Positions 21,164 through 32,961 are shown, counted from the stretch's first letter. The stretch is DNA of 64,000 nt from Hordeum vulgare subsp. vulgare (GCF_904849725.1 NC_058518.1:331102581-331166580), one strand, 5' to 3'. Notes: a model not told the origin generated them from the sequence alone. Translations and numbers: made by a program.

Positions 21164-22069
21164 ATGAGGAATCCAATAGATCCAAGAATTAAAGTCTTGC
21201 CCTCAACTACGAGGACAGGTAAGGAACTACCATCTAGCTCTGCACTTGATTCACCTTCAGTTATGAGTAAGTTTGCGACACCATCTCCTGTGCTTGATGA
21301 TGCTACTTCTGCTGCCCATGATGCTTATGATGATGCTATGCTTGATACCGCTTTGCCTGATGATGCTATGCTTGATACTGCTTTGCCACTTGGTGCATTC
21401 CATGATGCAGAAATTGCTAGAGTTGCTGCTAGATGTGGTGATACTTCTGAAACTGCTGATACTATTGAAGTAGAACCAGCTATTTTGCCTGCTAGAACTA
21501 GCTCTCCTAGATATGAATTCCCTGATATGCGTTAGTGCTATGTTACGGAGGGAGAGATAGCTGAGGATTTTCTTGCGTGTAAGGATAGCTATGATGTTGA
21601 GAATTTACTCTGCAAGTGGAAAGAAAAATCTCTGAATGCTAGGATGAAATACGACCCGAAGTTTGCTACTTCGCCTATCTTTGTGACCGATAAGGATTAT
21701 GAATTCTCTATCGACCCTGAGTTAATCACTCTGGTCGAATCTGATCCTTTTCACGGTTATGAGTCTGAAACGGTTGTAGCCCATCTTACCAAACTACACG
21801 ATATAGCCACCCCATTCACGAGTGAGGAAAAGATCCGCCACTACTATATCCTCAAGCTGTTTCCTTTCTCGCTAAAGGATGATGCTAAGACTTGGTTCAC
21901 TTCTCTTGCTCCTGGTTGTGTGCGTAGCCCCCAGGATATGGTCTACTACTTCTCTGAAAAATATTTCCCTGCCCATAAGAAGCAAGCTGCCTTGCTGGAA
22001 ATATACAACTTTGCACAAGTTGAACAAGAGAGTCTCCCACAAGCTTGGGGAGGCTCTTCCAACTACTAA
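21164..22069 (+). pseudogene. gag: Gypsy gag N-terminal part, broken
   Basis: ATG at 21164 opens a 123-codon frame that ends at a TAG (21533-21535). Reading resumes in register after it. The first part has a duplicated DDAMLDTALP peptide near residues 56-75. The frame 21644-22069 then contains YYILKLFPFSLKDDAKTWF and YYFSEKYFPAHKKQAALLE, the capsid signature of plant Gypsy gag proteins. A frameshift near 22045 moves the reading into the next frame. Gag would form the particle shell. The internal stop and frameshift make this copy non-functional. Confidence 0.8.
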
Positions 22070-23895
22070 ATGCTTTGCCTGATCACCCTCTTGAGAAGAA
22101 TGAAATACTTGATATCTTCTATAATGGACTTACCGATGCTTCTAGAGACCACCTAGATAGTTGTGCCGGTTGTGTTTTTAGGGAACAAACCGTAGAACAA
22201 GCTGAGATTCTATTGAATAATATCTTGTGCAATGAGAATGCTTGGACTATTCCCGAACCACCTCCTAAGCCAACTCCGAAGAAAAGAGGTATTCTATTCC
22301 TCAGTCCTGAAGATATGCAAGAAGCTAAGAAATCTATGAAAGAGAAATACATTAAATCTAAAGATGTCAAAAATCTACCACCTATCGAAGAGATCCATGG
22401 TCTTGATAACCCGATACAGGTAGTAGAAGTAAATTCTCTTCGTAGATTCAATGAGAGTGATATTCCTTTTGATAAACCTGCTAGCTTATGCCTGGATGAA
22501 TTTGATAACTTTGTTGCCAAACAACAGAGTTTCAATGATTATGTTAGCAGACAATTGGAACAGAATGCTTGTATGCTTAGTCGTTTAAGTGCTTGTGTGG
22601 ACAGAAACGTCAATGATCTTAAGCTTCTGAGTAAACATGCCTCTATGGTTACTACTCAGGTAGAACAAGTACTTAAAGCTCAGAATGAATTTCTCAATGA
22701 GTTGAATGATAATTCTGTCAGAGTCATCACTAGAGGCGGTAGAATGACCCAGGAACCTTTGTATCCTGAGGGTCATCCGAAGAGAATTGAACAAGATTCT
22801 CAAGGAGTTAATACTGATGCACCTAGTCATCCTAGGAAGAATAAGAAAGATGATAGGGATTTGCACGCTAGCAACCCTGTTGCTACTACACATGAGAGTC
22901 CAAACAATGTCTCTATCTGTGATGCTGAAAGACAATCTGGTGATGAACATGTGCCTAATGATAATATCAATAGTGATGTTCATGATGATGCTCAACCTAG
23001 CAATGATAAGGATGTGGAGATTGAACCAGTTGATCTTGATAACCCACAGCCTAAGAATAAGAGATACGATAAGAATGACTTCGCTGCTAGGAAGCATGGT
23101 AAAGAAAGGGAACCATGGGTTCATAAACCCATGCCCTTTCCTCCCAAACCATCCAAGAAAAAGGATGATGAGGATTTTGAGCGCTTTGTTGAAATGACTA
23201 GACCTGTCTTTCTGCAAATGCGTTTGACAGATATGCTCAAAGTGTCTCCGTATGCTAAGTACATGAAGGATATTGTGACTAATAAGAGGAGGATACCTGA
23301 GGTTGAGATTTCCAGCATGCTTGCTAACTATACCTTTAAGGGTGGAACTCCTAAGAAACTAGGTGATCCTGGAGTGCCCACTATACCTTGCTCCATTAAA
23401 GGCAACTACGTTAGAACTGCTTTATGCGATCTTGGAGCCGGTGTTAGTGTTATGCCTCTCTCTCTTTATCGTAGACATGAACTGGATAAGTTGACACTCA
23501 TTGAAATCTCTCTGCAAATGGCCAACAAATCAACTGCTTTCCCTATCGGCATTTGCGAGGATGTGCCTGTTGTGGTTGCTAACGTCACTATCTTAATAGA
23601 CTTTGTTATTCTGGATATTCCCGAGGACGATGCCATGGCGGTCATCCTCGGAAGGCCCTTTTTAAACACTGCAGGGGCTGTTATAGATTGCAACAAAGGC
23701 AATGTCACATTCCATGTCAATGGTAATCAGCATACGGTGCACTTTCCAACGAAACAATATCGAGTACATTGCATTAATGCTATCAAAAAAACTTCATCGA
23801 TTCTTATTGGGAGCTTTGAATGCCCTATACCTCCTCTTAAGATGAAATATGATTTGCTTGTTGGGGAGATACACATCCCCATTGAGGTAACCTAG
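22045..23895 (+). CDS. Gypsy gag C-terminal part and aspartic protease
   Basis: The 616-codon open frame begins mid-protein; its first ATG is not a natural start, since gag enters from the previous frame near 22045. The first 80 residues complete the capsid region (LPDHPLEKNEILDIFYNGL). A long acidic and basic linker follows (about 200-380). The protease shows ALCDLGAGVSVMPLSLY near 453-469 and AVILGRPFLNTAGAVIDC near 532-549. The catalytic triplet reads D-L-G in place of D-T/S-G, as in the other two copies of related proteases in this window. The frame stops at 23893-23895 just after the protease. No zinc knuckle was found. Confidence 0.85.
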   Translation: MGRLFQLLNALPDHPLEKNEILDIFYNGLTDASRDHLDSCAGCVFREQTVEQAEILLNNILCNENAWTIPEPPPKPTPKKRGILFLSPEDMQEAKKSMKEKYIKSKDVKNLPPIEEIHGLDNPIQVVEVNSLRRFNESDIPFDKPASLCLDEFDNFVAKQQSFNDYVSRQLEQNACMLSRLSACVDRNVNDLKLLSKHASMVTTQVEQVLKAQNEFLNELNDNSVRVITRGGRMTQEPLYPEGHPKRIEQDSQGVNTDAPSHPRKNKKDDRDLHASNPVATTHESPNNVSICDAERQSGDEHVPNDNINSDVHDDAQPSNDKDVEIEPVDLDNPQPKNKRYDKNDFAARKHGKEREPWVHKPMPFPPKPSKKKDDEDFERFVEMTRPVFLQMRLTDMLKVSPYAKYMKDIVTNKRRIPEVEISSMLANYTFKGGTPKKLGDPGVPTIPCSIKGNYVRTALCDLGAGVSVMPLSLYRRHELDKLTLIEISLQMANKSTAFPIGICEDVPVVVANVTILIDFVILDIPEDDAMAVILGRPFLNTAGAVIDCNKGNVTFHVNGNQHTVHFPTKQYRVHCINAIKKTSSILIGSFECPIPPLKMKYDLLVGEIHIPIEVT

Positions 23896-24069
23896 TGACT
23901 ATTCGAAAATTATCCGTCTTCTTTTGTGATTCGAAGAGTTTGTCAAGGAGATTTGATCAACCTCATTGACGGATTTCTTTCGATGACCATGAGATGGATG
24001 AATCGAGGAGTCACAAACGTCTGTTCCAAGATTTCACCTTCGGTTGCATAGAAGAAAAATGATAGATTT

Positions 24070-24450
24070 AGTTCAGTTTTCCCTATTTTCTGCTTTTAGC
24101 GTCCCGTGGAAAAGTACCCCGAAAATAAAAGTTATCTGAACGTCGTGAAAATCAAGTATGATTTCTTCTGGAATTTTTGAAATATACTGAGACGAAGAGC
24201 TAGTCTGGGGGCTGCACCAGTGGGCCACAAGCCCTGGAGGCGCGGGCACCCCCCTTGGCCGCACCTACCTGGCTTGTGGGGCCCACGTGCACCCCCTCCA
24301 CTCATTCTAGCTCCCATCTGCTTCTCCTATCTCCAGAAAAAATCGTTCCGCAGCTCAAACCCATGTCCTTGCTCTTCTTGCTGGGATTTTCGATCTCCTT
24401 GCTCAAAGCACCATTCTTCGAACTATTTTGGGAAATTGCTCCTTGGTAAG
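24070..24450 (+). promoter_or_regulatory. Internal LTR-like segment
   Basis: This stretch resembles the middle of the element's own LTR (about 19720-19930). Both contain an AAATATACTG block, then a GAGCT...CACAAGCC block, then GGCTTGTGGGGCCCAC, then a CTCCAC...CTC leader-like part. It lies after the protease frame and before the second open frame, where an internal promoter would be useful. That role is inferred. Confidence 0.5.
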
Positions 24451-24589
24451 TGACTCCTCCATTGGTCCAATTAGTTTTTGCTCTAGTGCCTTATACTTCG
24501 CGTATTTTTGCTGCATTGGTGACCCTGTTCTTGAGCTTTTCAGAGATAGAAAAGGGAAAAGATGAGGAGGTTATAAAGAGGCTCTTCAT

Positions 24590-25575
24590 GCCGTGACCCC
24601 AAGGATGATGGGAATGAGAAGAAGGAACCCAAGTATCCAGTCCCTCGAGTTGCGGAAGTTCGAGCATGCGAATGGCCAAGCGATGTGTTCTTACGCGCCA
24701 CCGGACTTTATGAGGACTTTTATCACTTGGTGGAGAACGCAGGCCTTACCGCCTTCGTTGAAGATAGTGTCCGCAATACCTCCTCCTCACTAATATCTTC
24801 GTACGGAGCTTTAACTTCTACCCTAGGAAGAATCCTCCTATGGTAGAGTTCAAATTATATGATATCCCCCAGCGCATGTCACTCCAGGATTGTTGCAATG
24901 TTTGCAAATTGCCTTTTGTTGTGGATATTCATGAACCTCGTCCACGGGACTTGGAGGCTTTCATAGATACAATTGTTGTAGGAGAGGAGAGAGGAGTGTC
25001 TTGCGCTAGAGCTGCTAGCATACATTTTCCTGTGCTTCGGTACTTCTCATTATTCGTGGGAAAATGTTTGATTGGCCATGGGAAGGCTGGGTCCCTTAGC
25101 TCCCCAGATCTTGCGGTCTTGCGCGAAGCCCTTTAATTATAATGACAAAACTTATAGCTTTGGCGCTATAGTAGCTCAACGGTTGAACACGAACCGTTCA
25201 AAAGGCGTTGTCTATGGAGGTATCTATGCTACCCGTCTTGCCACACACTTTGATATACCTATTAGACTGGACGAGGAAGAAGAGATTCTTCTTCCCAAGA
25301 GATATCTAGATTATGATAGCATGGTTCGCCATGACTTTCTTGATAGAGATATAAATAGAAGGATGATTTATAACCTGGTATTTAGTCAGGGTACTCGTGA
25401 GACCATTACTTTGCCTGCTCCTTCTTTGTTCAATCTTCATACATGTAGGTACATTATTATGCCCTCGGACATGTACGCATATTGGGGCATAGCCCAACCA
25501 CAGGTGCTCGTGCCCGAGCCACCAGTCGAGTACCAGACGCCAGTTTATCAGTGGGAGCCAGAGGAGCTCACATAG
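24590..25575 (+). pseudogene. Athila-like second open frame, broken
   Basis: Three frames read as one protein: near 24600-24800 (YPVPRVAEVRACEWPSDVFL), 24840-25136 (MVEFKLYDIPQRMSL, then FPVLRYFSLFVGKCLIG) and 25137-25575. The last part contains GGIYATRLATHFDIPIRLDEE, PKRYLDYDSMVRHDFL and LPAPSLFNLHTCRYIIMP. These motifs resemble the plant Athila ORF-1 type protein of unknown function. Frameshifts near 24830 and 25130 break it. A TAG closes it at 25573-25575. It has no polymerase or integrase features. Confidence 0.65.
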
Positions 25576-27576
25576 CAGTGGCATCCTCAGTCCACTCTCG
25601 AGTACCCCGGAGCTGGTTATTTCCCTCCTTGGGAGTAGACCAACTTAGGCCAAAAGCCTAAGCTTGGGGGAGTACGTGTTTCTCACCGACTTTACATTCT
25701 TGCTTATGCTTTCACTTTGTTTGTGGGTGTTCACACTTTGCCACTGTATCGTCCATGCTAGTTTATTTTCTTTTTCTCGTTTTCTTTTCATGTGTCTGTC
25801 TAGTTTGAGAAAACCCAAAAATATTTTCTTTTTCTTCTTTTGCTTGTTGGGAGCTTTCCCATGTAATTAGTTTTCTTTTTCTTTGGGTCAAGGTAGAAGA
25901 CCATGGTTACAATGTTTAGTGGCTCTCGCATGCATACCTGTTTATCTGTTAAAGAGCCATACTACTTTGTCTTCTCCTTTGTGTTTGCCTACAGATTCCA
26001 GCTTAGTCCAATGCACGAGCACGCTTATTATTGTTCACATCATTCGGTCGTGCAAGTGAAATGCAATAATGACGATATATGATGAAGTGACTGAGCCTGG
26101 AAAAGCGGGTATGAACTCGATCTATTTTGTTTTTGTAAATATGACTGTCTCATCGTTCCTGTTTCAGCTTTGTTGTGAGAGAAACATGTTTGCAATGACA
26201 ACTTAGAGATCATAGTTTCTGATGCCATGCTTAATTTTCTAGGAGCTTATAATGGTTTGTCTTGGATGCCAACATGAATTTTGAGATGACTATGATGTAG
26301 TATGATAGGATGGTATCCTCCTTTGAATGTTTCAAGTGGCTTGACTTGGCGTATCTTCACGCATGTAGTTGAAACAAAATCAACATAGCCTCTATGATAT
26401 TCATGTTCATGGTGATTTATGTCCTACTCATGCTTGCACTCAATGTTGGTTAATCTCAATGCATTTTTATGACTGTTGTCGCTCTCTAGTTGGTCGCTTC
26501 CCAGTCTTTTGCTAGCCTTCACTTGTACTAACGGGAATACTTCTTGTGCATCCACTTCCATAAACCCAAAGTTGTTCCATATGAGTCCACCATACCTACC
26601 TATATGCGGTATCTACCTGCCGTTCCAAGTAAATTTGCATGCGCCACTCTCTAAACCTTCAAGAAATAATCTGTTTTGCATGCCCGAACTGCTCATGTGG
26701 TGACAGGGGGCTATCAGTATCTTCCATGCTAGGCATGTTATCCTCGATATGTGTTTATTCACTATCATTCACAATAAAGGGCCGGTAATTGGAATTCCCA
26801 GTTCCATCTCAAATCGAAAAGATAATTGCAAACAAAACTCCCCCTGGATTGATGTTGGTATGGACGGCACGCGAGGAGTCGGCTAGTCGTGGAGTGTGAT
26901 TGATCGGTGGTGGGCGAGTCAAAACTTTACTTTTCTGTTTGGGAACCGCCTATAGCATGTGTAGCGTGGAAGATGGTGAGAACTCTTGGTCATTGCGTTG
27001 ACAATGAAAGCATGCCACCCAAAATTGTTATCTCTGTTTTCAAAGCTTGAGCTCTGGCACCTCTGCAAATCAATGCTTCCCTCTGCGAAGGGCCTGTCTA
27101 TTTATGTTCCTGTTGAGTCATCCGCTTCTTATAAAAGCATCAATTAGAGAGCACCTCTGTCATTTTTAAGCTTTGCTTTTAACTGTGATTGAGTATGACT
27201 GTGACTGGATCTTCTTTGCCATGAATTACAATGTTTAGTAAGCCCTTGGTCTTTGAAGGTGTTGTGCATTTATGTTTTGCGGTCTCAGAAATAGCTAGCG
27301 AGATACCATCTGTTCATACTGCTTCATGATTGTTTTCATTGAAGTGTTGACGGTTGAGACATACTATTATTTGCTTGCTAGTTGATTATGCCATTGATAT
27401 GAGTTTACCGTGAGACCTAGACGTCATTTGCTTATGTGGTTCGCTTGTGATCTTGCTGAAATTCTCATTATGAGTTAGACATAGTTGCAACAACAAGATC
27501 AAACAGAGTTCGTAAAAGTTTTTATTTTGTCTCTTTCAGTTTGTCAACTGAATTGCTTGAGGACAAGCAAGGTTTT
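25576..27576 (+). other. Gypsy 3' untranslated region
   Basis: About 2 kb with no recognisable coding domain. It begins with a purine-tract-like AAGCTTGGGGGAGT at 25660-25673, identical to the true tract before the 3' LTR. T-rich stretches such as TTTTCTTTTTC follow near 25770-25890. Confidence 0.6.
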
Positions 27577-27590
27577 AAGCTTGGGGGAGT
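27577..27590 (+). promoter_or_regulatory. Polypurine tract
   Basis: AAGCTTGGGGGAGT abuts the 3' LTR start at 27591. Confidence 0.8.
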
Positions 27591-29030
27591 TGATACTCTC
27601 CATCGTATCTACTTTTCCAAACTCTTTTGCCCTTGTTTTGGACTCTAATTTGCATGATTTGAATGGAACTAACCCGGACTAACGCTATTTTCAGCAGAAT
27701 TGCCATGGTGTTGTTTTTGCGTAGAAATAAAAGTTCTCGGAATGAACTGAAAATTTACGGAGAATTTTGTGGAATATATGAAAAATAGTGGCGCAAGAAT
27801 CAACCGGAGGGGTGGAGCTGTGAGCCCACAAGCCCACCAGGCGCCGCCCCCCTAGCCGCGCCTGGCAGGCTTGTGGGGCCCACAACGCTCCACCGCCTCC
27901 AATCTCAGCTCTATTTAGTCCGTCTCGCCCGGAAAAAAATCAAGGAGAAGAGTTCATCGCGTTTTACGATACGGAGGCGCCGCCACCTCCTGTTCTTCAT
28001 CTCGAGGGCAGATCTGGAGTCCGTTTTGGGCTCCGGAGAGGGGAAATCGTCGCCATCGTCATCATCAACCTTCCTTCATCGCCAATTCCATGATGCTCTT
28101 CACCGTTCGTGAGTAATCTCATCATAGGCTTGCTGGACGGTGATGGGTTGGATGAGATCTATCATGTAATCGAGTTAGTTTTGATGGGGATTGATCCCTA
28201 ATATCCACTATGTTCTCAGATTGATGTTGCTACTACTTTGCCATGCTTAATGCTTGTCACTAGGGCCCGAGTGTCATGATTTCAGATCTGAATCTATTAT
28301 GTTGTCACCAATATATGTGTGTTCTTGATCCTATCTTGCAAGTTGTAGTCACCTACTATGTGTTATGACCCGGCAACCCCGGAGTGACAATAGCCGGAAC
28401 CACTCCCGAAGAGGACCATAGTATGAGGAGTTCATGTATTCACCAAGTGTTAATGCGTTGGTCCGGTTCTTTATTAAAAGGAGAACCTTAATATCCCGTA
28501 GTTTCCATTAGGACCCCGCTGCCACGGGAGGGATGGACAATAGATGTCATGCAAGTTCTTTTCCCTAAGCATGTATGACTACATACGGAATACATGCCTA
28601 CATTACATTGACGAACTGGAGCTAGTGACATATCTCTCCATGTTATAACTGTTACATGATGAATAGCATCCGGCATAATCATACATCACCGATCCAATGC
28701 CTACGAGTCTTTTGCAACTGGTCCTTGCTATGTTACTTTGCCGCTACTTCTGTCACTGCTGCTACTGTTACTCTGTTGCTACTGCTGTTACTTTGCTGCT
28801 ACTGCTGTTACTTTGGTGCTACTGGCTAATGTTGCTACTGCTGCTATCACCCTACCTTGCTACTGATACTTTGCTGCAGATACTAAATCTTTTAGGTGTG
28901 GTTGAATCGACAACTCAATTGCTAATACTTGAGAATATTCTTTGGCTTCCCCTTGAGTCGAATCAATAAATTTGGGTTGAATACTCTACCCTCGAAAACT
29001 ATTGAGATCCCCTATACTTGTGGGTTATCA
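27591..29030 (+). repeat. Gypsy 3' LTR
   Basis: It starts TGATACTCTCC and ends GGGTTATCA; it pairs with 19595-21026 and is followed by the ATGAT duplication. Confidence 0.93.
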
Positions 29031-29427
29031 ATGATCATCATTATTAGATCATTTTCCTAGTGTGGAAATAAAAGATGGGGGAGGCCAAATGAGCCCACCA
29101 TAAAAAATGAATGAGAAAAAAAAGAGAGAAGGGACTTTGCTACTATACTTTACCACACTTGTGCCTCAAAGTCGCACCATGTTCACCATGTAGAGAGTCT
29201 CATGTTATATCATTCATATGCTAGTGGGAATAAAAAATGAAATCGGATTCTATATTCCGATGACAAGCGTCCTCAAGTGCTCGAGGTCTTCATGAGCAAG
29301 CAAGTTGGATGCACAACCCACCTAGCTTCAGTGGAGCTTTCATAAACTTATAGCTCTAGTGCATCATTTGCATGACAATCCCTAATCTTTGTATCAATAC
29401 CTATTAATGGGTATCTCCATAACCCAT
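29031..29427 (+). other. Third piece of Athila-type host
   Basis: This is host sequence between two insertions. CTTCATGAGCAAGCAAGT near 29290 matches, inverted, the minus-strand relative near 58680. No gene is present. Confidence 0.65.
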
Positions 29428-30831
29428 TGTTATGTTTGGTTCTACCTTAGGTGCATCGCATGCGAATTAAGTTTTTCCTACACGCAGAACAACCAAGAAC
29501 ATGCTTCGGAGATGGATCACACATTGTTACCACTAGACGTGCAATGTCGTGCAGCGGAAGTAGAGTCGGGGGAGCGTGTGCACGTGGTCTGTATCCTCCT
29601 CATCCGATCTCCCTCGAACAACAGGTTGCCGAATCATCTCCCTCGAACAGCCAGTCGCTGGATTCCACGTACACGTTCGTCGGAGCAGCGCAAGTGCACC
29701 GCCTCTAATGGTATTCACGTGTGTAGGAGGAACACCGTGCAACGGACTACTAGGTCCGGATCACAGGGTCGGTGGCGATGAGTGGAGGTGGCTGCGCGCA
29801 ACACATACCCAACCCTGATAAGGAGCCGGAGCGACCAACTGAATAAGAGTGCGCACATCCACTATATATAGGTGTCAGGCCTGGGCTCAACTCTTGGGCC
29901 TCGCACGGACCCTAAATCCCACGTGCTCCTTCCCTTAAGCCCGCAACCCCTTAGGTTCTCATTCACTTGGTCGCGAATCAGATCACATCCGACTCGGCTA
30001 GTCGGTAGCGGCCTCTAGAAAATTGTGTTGACTCCAAGTGTCCGATGAGGCTGGTTAGGCAAACTTGTACTTCATATTTTTGTTCCCATTGCCACACGAT
30101 ATATGTTATCATGGACAAGGCGACATGTTCATCCTTGTTGCAGCACGACCTTTCTTATTCCGGTGAATTCGACCAACACTCCAGATTATCTCGTAATCTT
30201 CATCGCATGGCCATGCTTATCCACGTCGGATCACCCGAGAGGCCGAGAGTATATCTCTCCAGATCGGAGGGGCAAATCCCATCTTGCTCGACCATGTCTT
30301 GCACCATGGGTCTAGACAAGCCCAAAACCTACCTTTATAACTACATAGTCACAGAGTAGAGTTTGGGTGGCCTAAGCAAGTCTGTCACCATATTGAGTAC
30401 ATGCACCAACTCAGGTCTTGGGACATAGAACATATGTTGTACTAGAGACTCACAGATGACCTACCGCCATGTCTCATAGCTGGGCTTGTCCAACAAAGAC
30501 ATTATCTCAACTCGAATCCGACTACGTCGAATCCGACTACGTCGAATCCGATTAGATCTTTGTGAGTCCATATTATCAGGCTAGCATCCAATGCTACATG
30601 GTCAGTGAGACCGTACCATCCATCGTGTCATATACTAGTCTAACTGGTTGCGCATTCATACAACCCTTTCGACTAGGGACCATTTAGGACAATCATCATA
30701 CAATGCATAGTCTCACAAACAAGTCACGTCTTGTTAATACACATCATTGATAATGTCCAAGGACTATCTTTATTCGTAAACACATAGGAAATATCGTCAT
30801 ACATAATTGCGTCTAGGCCATATCTCCAATA
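29428..30831 (-). repeat. Copia 3' LTR (host element)
   Basis: Read on the minus strand, it ends in ...CATAACA at 29428 and begins TATTGGAGATAT at 30831, a decayed form of TGTTGG. It matches 53769-53856 plus 55517-56410. A 16-base unit CGAATCCGACTACGT repeats about two and a half times near 30513-30553. Confidence 0.85.
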
Positions 30832-30846
30832 GTCTCCCACTTGCAC
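30832..30846 (-). promoter_or_regulatory. Copia polypurine tract (host element)
   Basis: On the minus strand GTGCAAGTGGGAGAC directly precedes the 3' LTR, as in the BARE element. Confidence 0.75.
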
Positions 30847-31124
30847 TAGAGTCAATCAAATAGACATCGAATGCCCATAGCTCTAACGTGCCCCTCATGC
30901 TTGGGTTGTGGAAGCGGCTTAGTCAACGGGTCTACAACATTTGCATCCGTGTGAACCTTGCATAAATTAGTATCAACATTCTGCACGAGCTTTTTTATCA
31001 AGTGATATTTTTGGTCGATGTGCTTAGTCTTGTGGTGTTGTCTTGGCTCCTTGGCATGTGCGATGGCCCCTAAAAAATTGCAATAAAGGTCCAATAGTTT
31101 TGACCAACCCGGTAACACACCAAG
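30842..31124 (-). pseudogene. Copia RNase H C-terminal piece
   Basis: The minus-strand frame includes AIAHAKEPRQHHKTKHIDQK, CKVHTDANVVDPLTKPLPQP and a short tail, the standard end of a Copia polyprotein. It starts at the BARE insertion point; the upstream part of the same domain is at 40069-40176. CCAAG at 31120-31124 is one copy of the target duplication. Confidence 0.85.
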
Positions 31125-32946
31125 TGTTGGAATTATGCCCTAGAGGCAATAATAAATGTATAGTTATTATTATAATTCCTGTATCAAGATAATAGTTCAT
31201 TATCCATGCTATAATTGTATTGAATGAAGACTCATTTACATGTGTGGATACATAGACAAAACACCGTCCCTAGCATGCCTCTAGTTGGCTAGCCAGTTGA
31301 TCGATGATAGTCAGTGTCTTCTGATTATGAACAAGGTGTTGTTGCTTGATAACTGGATCACGTCATTGGGAGAATCACGTGATGGACTAGACCCAAACTA
31401 ATAGACGTAGCATGTTGATCGTGTCATTTTGTTGCTACTGTTTTCTGCGTGTCAAGTATTTATTCCTATGACCATGAGATCATATAACTCACTGACACCG
31501 GAGGAATGCTTTGTGTGTATCAAACGTCGCAACGTAACTGGGTGACTATAAAGATGCTCTACAGGTATCTCCGAAGGTGTTAGTTGAGTTAGTATGGATC
31601 AAGACTGGGATTTGTCACTCCGTGTGACGGAGAGGTATCTCGGGGCCCACTCGGTAATACAACATCACACACAAGCCTTGCAAGCAATGTAACTTAGTGT
31701 AAGTTGCGGGATCTTGTATTACGGAACGAGTAAAGAGACTAGCCGGTAAACGAGGTTGAAATAGGTATACGGATACCGACGATCGAATCTCGGGCAAGTA
31801 ACATACCGAAGGACAAAGGGAATGACATACGGGATTATACGAATCCTTGGCACTGAGGTTCAAACGATAAGATCTTCGTAGAATATGTAGGATCCAATAT
31901 GGGCATCCAGGTCCCGCTGTTGGATATTGACCGAGGAGTCTCTCGGGTCATGTCTACATAGTTCTCGAACCCGCAGGGTCTGCACACTTAAGGTTCGACG
32001 TTGTTTTATGCGTATTTGAGTTATATGGTTGGTTACCGAATGTTGTTCGGAGTCCCGGATGAGATCACGGACGTCACGAGGGTTTCTGGAATAGTCCGGA
32101 AACGAAGATTGATATATAGGATGACCTCATTTGATTACCGGAAGGTTTTTGGAGTTACCGGAATGTACCGGGAATGACGAATGGGTTCCGGGAGTTCACC
32201 GGAGGGGGGCAACCCACTCCGGGGAAGCCCATAGGCATTTGGGGGGGTCACACCAGCCCTTAGTGGGCTTTGGGACAGCCCACCAATCCCCTATGCGCCA
32301 AGAGAGAAAAAAATCAAAGGAAAAAAAAAGGAAGAAGTGGGAAGGGGGAAGGACTCCCTCCCACCAAACCAAGTAGGACTCGGTTTGGGGGGGGGGGGAG
32401 AGTCCTCCCCCCTGGCTCGGCCGACCCCTTGGGGATCCCTTGGACCCCAAGGCAAGGTCCCCCTCCCTCCTCCTATATATATGGGGCTTCTAGGGCAGAT
32501 TTGAGACGATTTTCTCACGGCTGCCCGACCACATACCTCCATAGTTTTTCCTCTAGATCGTGTTTCTGCGGAGCTCGGGCGGAGCCCTGCTGAGACAAGA
32601 TCATCACCAACCTCCGGAGCGCCGTCACGCTGCCGGAGAACTCTTCTACCTCTCCGTCTCTCTTGCTGGATCAAGAAGGCCGAGATCATCGTCGAGCTGT
32701 ACGTGTGCTGAACGCGGAGGTGCCGTCCGTTCGGTACTAGATCGTGGGACTGATCGCGGGATTGTTCGCGGGGCGGATCGAGGGACGTGAGGACGTTCCA
32801 CTACATCAACCGCGTTCTCTAATGCTTCTGCTGTACAATCTACAAGGGTACGTAGATCACTCATCCCCTCTCGTAGATGGACATCACCATGATAGGTCTT
32901 CGTGCGCGTAGGAAAATTTTTGTTTCCCATGCGACGTTCCCCAACA
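31125..32946 (+). repeat. BARE 5' LTR
   Basis: It is 1822 bp, TG...CA bounded. A G-run near 32387 and the CTACATCAACCGCGTT block near 32802 are recognisable BARE features. Open frames inside are repeated in the 3' LTR and are not genes. Confidence 0.97.
32474..32482 (+). promoter_or_regulatory. BARE LTR TATA box
   Basis: TATATATAT follows a pyrimidine-rich CCCTCCCTCCTCC stretch. It is the likely core promoter for the genomic transcript; the same motif is at 39591-39599 in the other LTR. Confidence 0.65.
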
Positions 32947-32948
32947 GT

Positions 32949-32961
32949 GGCATCATGAGCT
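32949..32961 (+). promoter_or_regulatory. BARE primer-binding site
   Basis: TGGCATCATGAGC starts two bases after the LTR. It is altered from the usual TGGTATCAGAGC (tRNA-iMet). Confidence 0.7.

Larger units (their letters stand above)
19595..29030 (+). mobile_element. Non-autonomous Athila-type Gypsy, complete
   Basis: Two LTRs of 1432 and 1440 bp bound the element, and ATGAT stands on both outer sides (19590-19594 and 29031-29035). In order it has a 5' LTR, two tRNA-Asp-type primer sites, gag, an aspartic protease, an LTR-like stretch, an Athila-like second frame, a long 3' region, a purine tract and a 3' LTR. No reverse transcriptase, RNase H or integrase is visible, so it would need proteins from another element. 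Hand comparison of about 460 LTR bases gives around 5-6% or slightly more divergence. It lies inside the plus-strand host of 3246-29427. Confidence 0.93.
3246..29427 (+). mobile_element. Athila-type Gypsy host, three pieces
   Basis: One plus-strand Gypsy element is present as 3246-3270, 16494-19594 and 29031-29427. The first two pieces are separated by the CACTA transposon, and the gag frame is open through the join once one AGG copy is removed. The last two are separated by the 19595-29030 Gypsy element, flanked by ATGAT. The pieces match, in opposite orientation, the minus-strand element at 58036-61498: the protease regions agree, about 19180-19240 corresponds to 59345-59400, and about 29280-29320 corresponds to 58665-58700. 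The remaining 3' part and LTR should lie right of 64000, beyond the Copia element that interrupts it at 29428. Confidence 0.7.

Noticed and set aside
32131..32800. Open frames within the BARE LTR, repeated at 39352-39907
   Set aside because: The repetition follows from LTR duplication; they are not conserved as protein in the older related LTRs.
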